NCBI RefSeq assembly: GCF_014218275.1
Contig: NZ_AP023213.1
Span: 2,830,001-2,894,000, forward strand
DNA: 64,000 bases
Direction of reading: 5' to 3'
From: Citrifermentans bremense
GTDB lineage: Bacteria > Desulfobacterota > Desulfuromonadia > Geobacterales > Geobacteraceae
Position 1 is the stretch's first letter, and every line of letters starts with the position of its first letter. The notes beneath the pieces are model-generated. The model saw only the letters and a list, made by a program, of their open reading frames with translations, searched no databases and was not told the origin of the DNA. Shown piece by piece: positions 59,014 through 64,000 of this stretch. Position numbers and translations under genes: made by a program.

Positions 59014-59933
59014 CGGCCGATCTCGACCTGGCGGGCCGGACCCCGGACCTGCTCGTCATCCTGGGCGCCACCGCCTCCGGCAAGACCAGGCTCGGGGTGC
59101 AGCTGGCAGGGGTGCTGAACGGCGAGATCATCTCCGCCGATTCGCGCCAGGTCTATTGCGGCATGGACCTTGGCACCGGGAAGGACCTGCACGAGTACCA
59201 GGGAATCCCCTACCACTTGATCGACGTGGCCCAGGCGGGGGAGGAATTCAACCTCTTCCGGTTCCAGCGGCTCTTCCTCACAGCCTTCACCGACGTCAAA
59301 AGCCGCGGCGCCTTCCCCATCCTCGTGGGTGGGAGCGGCATGTACCTCGACTGCGTGCTGCGCGGCTACCGCCTCCCCGAAGTGCCGCAGGACCCGGCAT
59401 TAAGGGAGGAGCTGGCGTCCCTCACCATGGAAGAGCTCGCCGCGCGGCTGGTCCGCTCCAACCCAAGGCTCCACAACAGCACCGACCTCACCGAACGCGC
59501 CCGCCTGATAAGGGCGATAGAGATAGCCGAGCACCAAGGCGGGGGAAGCGACGACTGGCCCGTGCTCACCCCCTTAACCGTGGGGATCAGGTGGGAGCGA
59601 GGAGAGTTGAGAAAGCGGATCACGCAAAGGCTCCAAGAGCGGCTGGAGCAAGGGATGGTCGAGGAGGTGGCAAGGCTGCACGCCCTTGGCGTCACCTGGG
59701 AACAGCTCGAGTTCTACGGGCTCGAGTACCGCTACCTCGCGCGCTACCTGAAGGGCGAACTCCCCAGAAACGACATGTTCCATAAGCTCAACAGCGCCAT
59801 ACACGACTTTGCCAAGAAGCAGGAGAACTGGTTCAGGAAGATGCAGACAAAGGGGACCGTCATCAACTGGGTCGAAGGTGGCGGCGATCCTTTGGCAGAG
59901 GCACTGGAGCTGATCAGGAGGGCGGGACTCTAG
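59010..59933 (+). CDS. miaA: tRNA dimethylallyltransferase MiaA
   Basis: A 307-residue enzyme that adds the isopentenyl group to A37 of tRNAs reading UNN codons. P-loop GATASGKTRLG (about 19-29), SADSRQVYCGMDLGTGK (about 41-57) and YHLIDV are typical. The start must be non-ATG: TTG at 59010 overlaps the protease stop (TTGA). The C-terminal KKQENWFRKM matches the family's KRQ-TWFR motif. Confidence 0.95.
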   Translation: MTADLDLAGRTPDLLVILGATASGKTRLGVQLAGVLNGEIISADSRQVYCGMDLGTGKDLHEYQGIPYHLIDVAQAGEEFNLFRFQRLFLTAFTDVKSRGAFPILVGGSGMYLDCVLRGYRLPEVPQDPALREELASLTMEELAARLVRSNPRLHNSTDLTERARLIRAIEIAEHQGGGSDDWPVLTPLTVGIRWERGELRKRITQRLQERLEQGMVEEVARLHALGVTWEQLEFYGLEYRYLARYLKGELPRNDMFHKLNSAIHDFAKKQENWFRKMQTKGTVINWVEGGGDPLAEALELIRRAGL

Positions 59934-59947
59934 CTGACACATAATTA

Positions 59948-59976
59948 TTGACGTAAACAGTGTGGTATGCTACGAC
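59948..59976 (+). promoter_or_regulatory. putative cysE promoter
   Basis: TTGACG (59948-59953), 17-base spacer, TACGAC (59971-59976) preceded by TGC. The -10 is weak but the extended TG element matches other promoters in this window. Confidence 0.4.
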
Positions 59977-60033
59977 AAAAAGCGGACGGAGTTGTAGTTG
60001 TTCTCCTCCGTACTGAAGCCCAGGGGGGTACCG

Positions 60034-60702
60034 ATGTTTTCAAGGATCAAATCGGACATACAGGCAGTATTTGACAGAGATCCGGCGGCAAGAAGCGTGC
60101 TGGAGGTGATCTTCTGTTACCCCGGGCTCCACGCGATCTGGTTCCACAGGATCTCGCACTGGTTCTGGAAGCACGAGCTCTGGTTCCTGGGACGCTTCAC
60201 CTCCCACATCGGCCGCTTCCTGACCGGCGTCGAGATACACCCGGGCGCGACGATAGGCAAAGGTTTCTTCATCGACCACGGCATGGGGGTGGTGATCGGG
60301 GAGACCGCCGAGATAGGGGACAACGTCACCCTGTACCACGGCGTCACCCTGGGGGGGGTCAGCTGGGAGAAGGTGAAGAGGCACCCGACATTGATGGACA
60401 ACGTGGTGATCGGCTCAGGCGCCAAGATCCTCGGTCCCTTCACCGTCGGGAAAGACAGCAAGGTGGGGTCGAACTCGGTGGTGGTGAAGGAAGTCCCCCC
60501 GAACTCCACCGTGGTGGGTATCCCCGGCCGCGTGGTGATGGCCACCGAGAAGCCGCAGGAGCGCCTGGACCTGGAACACGGCAAGATGCCCGACCCGGAG
60601 GCCAAAGCCATCTCCTGCCTCTTCGACCAGATCCGCGAGCTGGAAAGGAAATACGCGGCGCTCGCCGCCGAGCACGAGCAGCTCAAGAAGAAGCTGGGGT
60701 AA
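60034..60702 (+). CDS. cysE: serine O-acetyltransferase CysE
   Basis: A 222-residue hexapeptide-repeat acyltransferase, the first step of cysteine synthesis (serine plus acetyl-CoA). [32 protein letters not shown] and [22 protein letters not shown] form the left-handed helix and active site. The C-terminus is extended by a coiled coil (about 190-222). AGGGGGGT precedes the ATG at 60034. The start at 59998 (TTG) is unlikely. Confidence 0.94.
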   Translation: MFSRIKSDIQAVFDRDPAARSVLEVIFCYPGLHAIWFHRISHWFWKHELWFLGRFTSHIGRFLTGVEIHPGATIGKGFFIDHGMGVVIGETAEIGDNVTLYHGVTLGGVSWEKVKRHPTLMDNVVIGSGAKILGPFTVGKDSKVGSNSVVVKEVPPNSTVVGIPGRVVMATEKPQERLDLEHGKMPDPEAKAISCLFDQIRELERKYAALAAEHEQLKKKLG

Positions 60703-60726
60703 AGCAACTCACCGTTCGCTGCGCTC

Positions 60727-60865
60727 ACTTGAAGACGCAAAGCCGCAAACAGCACACACCAAAAGATAACGCAGAGCATGTCAACAACGGCCAAGGCGAT
60801 AAAGAGGATGGAAACCGTCTCTGTTTCCATCTTTTCTTTGCGCCTTGGCGTCTTTGCGTGAGACA
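60727..60865. repeat. CGCAAAGACGCCAAGGCG-type intergenic repeat
   Basis: GACGCAAAGCCGCAAA (from about 60732) on the left and TCTTTGCGCCTTGGCGTCTTTGCGTGA (about 60836-60862) on the right are inverted relatives; ACCGTCTCTGTTTCCATC in the middle also pairs with itself in part. The segment fills the cysE-mtaB gap and recalls the CACAGAGG element near 14430 in layout. Confidence 0.5.
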
Positions 60866-60873
60866 AAGGATTT

Positions 60874-62163
60874 ATGAGTAAGACAATCGCCATCACCACC
60901 CTCGGCTGCAAGATCAACCAGTTCGAATCGGCCGCCATGACCCAGGCGCTGGAGCAAAACGGCTACAGCATGGTCCCCTTCTCTGAGAAGGCGGAAATCT
61001 ACGTCATCAACAGCTGCACCGTGACGGCGAAGACCGATGCCGAATCGCGCCGGCTGATCAGGCGGGCCACCCGAATGAACCCGCAGGCGCGCGTGGTCGT
61101 CACCGGCTGCTACGCGCAGATGAACGGCGAGGAACTGCTGAAGCTGGCCGGGGTGAACCTGATCCTCGGCAACAGCGAGAAGAAGGGGATCGTCTCCTTC
61201 CTCGAAGGGCTCGACGGGGAACCGCGGGCCGTGGTGAGCGACATCTCGCTTGAAAAGACCGGGGAGACCGCCCCCCTGGAAAGCTTCGCCGAGCACACGC
61301 GAGCCTTTTTGCAGGTTCAAAACGGCTGCGACGCACGCTGTGCCTACTGCATCGTCCCTTACGCCAGGGGGGCCAGCAGGAGCGTCGCCGTCAAGGAAGC
61401 ACTCGACGGCATGGCCGCCTTCGCCGCCCAGGGTTTCCAGGAGGTGGTCCTGACCGGCATCCACCTGGGGGCCTACGGCCTCGACCTCGCCCCGCCGACG
61501 GACTTATTGGGGCTGATGGAAAAGGCGCAAGAACAGGGGCTGGTGCGGCGCTTGCGCATCGGCTCGGTTGAGCCGACCGAGGTATCGCGGCCAATGATCG
61601 ACTTCATGGCCCGCTCCCCCATGGTCTGCCCGCACCTGCACCTGCCGCTGCAAAGCGGCTCGGACAGCGTCCTCGCCCGCATGAACCGCGGCTACGACAC
61701 CGCCCTCTTCCGGCAGGTGGTGCAGTCGCTCGTGTCGGCGCTGCCTGAGGTCTGCATCGGCTCCGACGTGATCGCCGGGTTCCCCGGAGAGAGCGAGGAG
61801 GAGTTCGAGGCGACCTACCGCTTCATCGAATCGCTGCCGCTTGCCTACCTGCATGTCTTCCCCTTCTCGCAGCGCCCGGGGACCCCGGCTGCGACCATGA
61901 CCCCGCAGCTAAACCCCAGGGTGATCAAGGAGCGTGCCGAGGCGCTCAGGGCACTGTCGGAGCAAAAGAAAACTGACTACGCCGCGGGGTTTGTCGGTAG
62001 CGAGCTGAAGGTGCTGGTGCAAAAAGGGGAGAAGGGGCTTTCCAGGAACTACCTGACGGTGCTGCTCGAAGAAAGCCAGGGGCTGGTGAACCGCGAGGTG
62101 ACGGTACGGGTGACCGGCGCCAAGGGGGGCGAGCTTTTGGGGCGGGTGTTCAAGGAAAGCTAG
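60874..62163 (+). CDS. mtaB: tRNA (N6-threonylcarbamoyladenosine-37)-C2-methylthiotransferase MtaB
   Basis: A 429-residue radical SAM methylthiotransferase that makes ms2t6A37 in tRNA. The N-terminal UPF0004 domain has TTLGCKINQFES with a cluster Cys at about 12, then NSCTV and TGCYAQ. The radical SAM motif is CDARCAYC (about 152-159). A C-terminal TRAM domain (about 367-427) binds tRNA. LGCKxNxxE separates MtaB from MiaB/RimO. Together with miaA it makes this a tRNA A37-modification neighbourhood. Confidence 0.95.
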   Translation: MSKTIAITTLGCKINQFESAAMTQALEQNGYSMVPFSEKAEIYVINSCTVTAKTDAESRRLIRRATRMNPQARVVVTGCYAQMNGEELLKLAGVNLILGNSEKKGIVSFLEGLDGEPRAVVSDISLEKTGETAPLESFAEHTRAFLQVQNGCDARCAYCIVPYARGASRSVAVKEALDGMAAFAAQGFQEVVLTGIHLGAYGLDLAPPTDLLGLMEKAQEQGLVRRLRIGSVEPTEVSRPMIDFMARSPMVCPHLHLPLQSGSDSVLARMNRGYDTALFRQVVQSLVSALPEVCIGSDVIAGFPGESEEEFEATYRFIESLPLAYLHVFPFSQRPGTPAATMTPQLNPRVIKERAEALRALSEQKKTDYAAGFVGSELKVLVQKGEKGLSRNYLTVLLEESQGLVNREVTVRVTGAKGGELLGRVFKES

Positions 62164-63380
62164 ACGGCGAAGGTGAAGGTAGCCCCCTTCCCCAGTTCGG
62201 CCTTGGCCTCGATCTTCCCTCCGTGACGGGTGATTATCCTCCTGGCTATGGCAAGGCCGATCCCCCGGCCCGGAAATTCGTTCTGGGCGTGCAGCCTCTG
62301 GAAGGGGGAGAAGAGCTTGTCCGCATAACCCATCTCGAAGCCGACCCCGTTGTCCCTGACCGCGCAGGCGGGACGGCCGTCGAGCTCGGTGGCGAATACC
62401 TCGACCAGCGCCTCGTCGCCGCGGGGTTCGGTGAACTTCCAGGCGTTGCCGATAAGCTGCTCCAGCACCACCTTCAATAACCGCGCGTCCCCGCGCACCA
62501 TCATCCCCTCCGCCACCTCGAAGGAAACCTTTCGCTCCGGCTGGGACCGTGCCAGCTGTGCCGCAACCTCTCCAGCCAGTGAGCTCAGGTCCATGCTCTC
62601 CTTGACCAGCTTTCCCCTGCTGTGACGCGACAGCTCCAAAAGCGCGTCGATCATGTCCGTGAGACGCAGGGCCGACTTCCTGAGCCGCTCCAGGTACTCC
62701 TTCCCGGTATGGTTCAGCTTCGCGGCGTACTCCTCGATCAGCGCCTGGCTGAACCCCTCCAAGTGCCGCAAGGGGGCGCGCAAATCGTGGGATATCGAGT
62801 AGCTGAACATGTCGAGCTCCCGGTTGGCGGCCTCCAGTTGCGAAGTACGTTCCACCACCCTGCGCTCAAGTTCTCCGTTCAGCCTGAGCAGGCTTTCGTT
62901 GGTTTCGGAAAGCTCACGGACCATCTCCTCAAGCTTCCCTGCCACGAGCTGGCTGTAGTTCCTGAGGAATTCCTCCTCCCGCCACGGCTTTTGCTCCTCG
63001 GCAGGTTCGGCTGGCTCCGCCGCCAGGAGCCTTCCCACCTCATCCCAAAGCTCCTCGGGACGCATGGGCTTTACCAGGAAGGCGCGGGCCCCGAGCGAAG
63101 TCGCCATTTCCGCCTCGCGGCTCCCGGTGTAGACGGCGGAATAGAAGATGAAGGGGATGGACCTGAGATCCTGGAACTCCTTGATCTCGTGAAGGAATTG
63201 AAACCCGTCCATGACAGGCATGAGGCAGTCTGAGATGATCAGGTCCGGCCTCTCCGCCGCAGCCAGTTCCAGCCCTTTTTTGCCGTTGGAGGCCTCCACG
63301 ACCTGGCAGCCGTGCCATTCGAAGTTGTAGCGGATGATCTTGCGATCGTTGCGGGAATCGTCGACGACTAGCACCTTCAT
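62160..63380 (-). CDS. hybrid sensor histidine kinase with N-terminal receiver
   Basis: A 406-residue cytoplasmic kinase. Receiver 1-118 with D51 in LIISDCLMPVMDG; coiled-coil (about 150-192); HisKA with His198 in SISHDLRAPLRHLEGF, the bacteriophytochrome-like subtype; HATPase (about 300-405) with DNGVGFEMGYADKLF and GRGIGLAIARRI. No membrane segment. Its end overlaps mtaB tail to tail by 4 bases. Start at 63380 follows GGGGGTAC. Output partner not in the window. Confidence 0.92.
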   Translation of the reverse strand: MKVLVVDDSRNDRKIIRYNFEWHGCQVVEASNGKKGLELAAAERPDLIISDCLMPVMDGFQFLHEIKEFQDLRSIPFIFYSAVYTGSREAEMATSLGARAFLVKPMRPEELWDEVGRLLAAEPAEPAEEQKPWREEEFLRNYSQLVAGKLEEMVRELSETNESLLRLNGELERRVVERTSQLEAANRELDMFSYSISHDLRAPLRHLEGFSQALIEEYAAKLNHTGKEYLERLRKSALRLTDMIDALLELSRHSRGKLVKESMDLSSLAGEVAAQLARSQPERKVSFEVAEGMMVRGDARLLKVVLEQLIGNAWKFTEPRGDEALVEVFATELDGRPACAVRDNGVGFEMGYADKLFSPFQRLHAQNEFPGRGIGLAIARRIITRHGGKIEAKAELGKGATFTFAV

Positions 63381-63637
63381 CCGTACCCCCGATACCCCCC
63401 TGTCCAGGCCACCCGTCAGCGGTCCTCTCAAGGCAAGCTTTGGAGGCATCCGGAGCGGCAGGTGACAAAACCGCGCAGATACCGCGCCGCGGCCGATCAA
63501 CAAATGTTAAAGATGATACCAATGGGTTATTGATTTGCAATTGAAGAGGCGCCAAAGGGGGGCGCATGCATCGGGGGAAGCGGCCCCCTTCCCTCCGGGA
63601 TGCGAAGGAAAGGGGCCAGGGGAATAAGCTTGAGGGT

Positions 63638-64000
63638 TTACGGCTTCAGCTGGTTCAGCATGTCGGCTGTGCGCTCAAGGTCGGAAAGATCCCTGAACTC
63701 GCGGTAACCGTCGACCCCGTCCGGGTCCAATCCGCGATAGAACCGGGGGCGCTTGGCCTTGAGCCCCCCGAGGAGCTTTCCGGTAGCGTAGTCTGCCGTC
63801 TCTAGCTCCTGCGCCCTGAACTTCAACTGCAGCACCAGGCTGTAGCCCAGTTGGAAAAGCCTCTTCAACTGCTCGCTTGCCAGTATCCCGGCGGCCTTCT
63901 GCTCGTCTCCAGGCGCCAGCCTCTCCAGCGCAATGTTCAGGTAGCCGCTTACCCTGTGCAATACCTCCAGCATCGCTTCGGGCTCTTGGAACGCCTTTCC
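63638..64000 (-). CDS. hypothetical protein, C-terminal part (cut by window edge)
   Basis: The frame is open from the right edge of the window to a stop at 63638, giving 120 visible residues. A Met at 63973 has no ribosome-binding site, and the frame continues upstream with KAFQEPEA, so it is an internal residue. The segment is mainly helical (LNIALERLAPGDEQKAAGIL) and ends RGLDPDGVDGYREFRDLSDL. It may belong to DUF6178, but I am not sure. No motif gives a function. Confidence 0.6.
   Translation of the reverse strand, partial: GKAFQEPEAMLEVLHRVSGYLNIALERLAPGDEQKAAGILASEQLKRLFQLGYSLVLQLKFRAQELETADYATGKLLGGLKAKRPRFYRGLDPDGVDGYREFRDLSDLERTADMLNQLKP

Noticed and set aside
63580-63618. Terminator from the GGCCCC/GGGGCC inverted repeat before the last gene
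   Set aside because: The stem is interrupted and no T-run follows on the minus strand, so termination cannot be claimed.

Overview
The window looks like a chromosomal stretch of a GC-rich deltaproteobacterium of the Geobacter group (Geobacteraceae/Geobacterales). This is inferred from gene content and style: a mitochondrial-type citrate synthase, a tungstate ABC transporter next to a two-Mop ModE, many single-domain response regulators and hybrid kinases, and GC-rich palindromic repeats between genes. No rRNA, tRNA, CRISPR array, insertion sequence or prophage was seen.

Layout. 1-4736 is a phosphate region: end of pstA, pstB and phoU on the plus strand, a DUF167/RidA pair, then pstS (minus) and phoB (plus) diverging from a region with Pho-box-like repeats; phoR is not beside phoB. 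4906-14332 is mixed: a REC-GAF-GGDEF-EAL c-di-GMP protein, a GapN-like aldehyde dehydrogenase, a ferritin-like protein, a GlxA-type AraC regulator with a DUF2917 protein, a transporter remnant, mntP, a B12-binding radical SAM protein and a zinc-ribbon protein. 14643-18479 holds tupABC and modE, with two matching ModE-type palindromes.

18722-29388 is the most unusual part: nine minus-strand genes that look like one operon for an unidentified glycan or glycosylated product. They encode two epimerase-type proteins (one fused to a glycoside-hydrolase-like domain), an alcohol dehydrogenase, a Gfo/Idh oxidoreductase, a GT4 glycosyltransferase, three CgeB-like proteins in tandem and a methyltransferase. 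Diverging from it are treZ and a glycogen debranching enzyme (29744-33660).

33662-36439 contains an antiporter remnant, a BON lipoprotein, a secreted Cys-repeat protein, a degenerate uracil-DNA-glycosylase-like protein and a zinc-dependent phospholipase C-like protein. 36428-43785 is a minus-strand run: coaBC, an MBL hydrolase, a YhaM-like exonuclease, an FAD dehydrogenase, and a cluster of two receivers, a hybrid kinase and a universal stress protein. 44050-49159 is ndk-rlmN-mtnP-PfkB kinase-TPR lipoprotein-RodZ-like.

49307-57416 has a small Ala/Pro lipoprotein, AMMECR1, gltA with an operator-like palindrome, an M24 peptidase, an acyl-CoA synthetase, a 2-hydroxyacid dehydrogenase and a DUF502 membrane protein. 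57631-62163 runs S41 protease, miaA, cysE, mtaB. The window closes with a hybrid histidine kinase and a gene cut by the right edge. Promoters listed were found by eye as TTGACA/TATAAT-like pairs and are untested.
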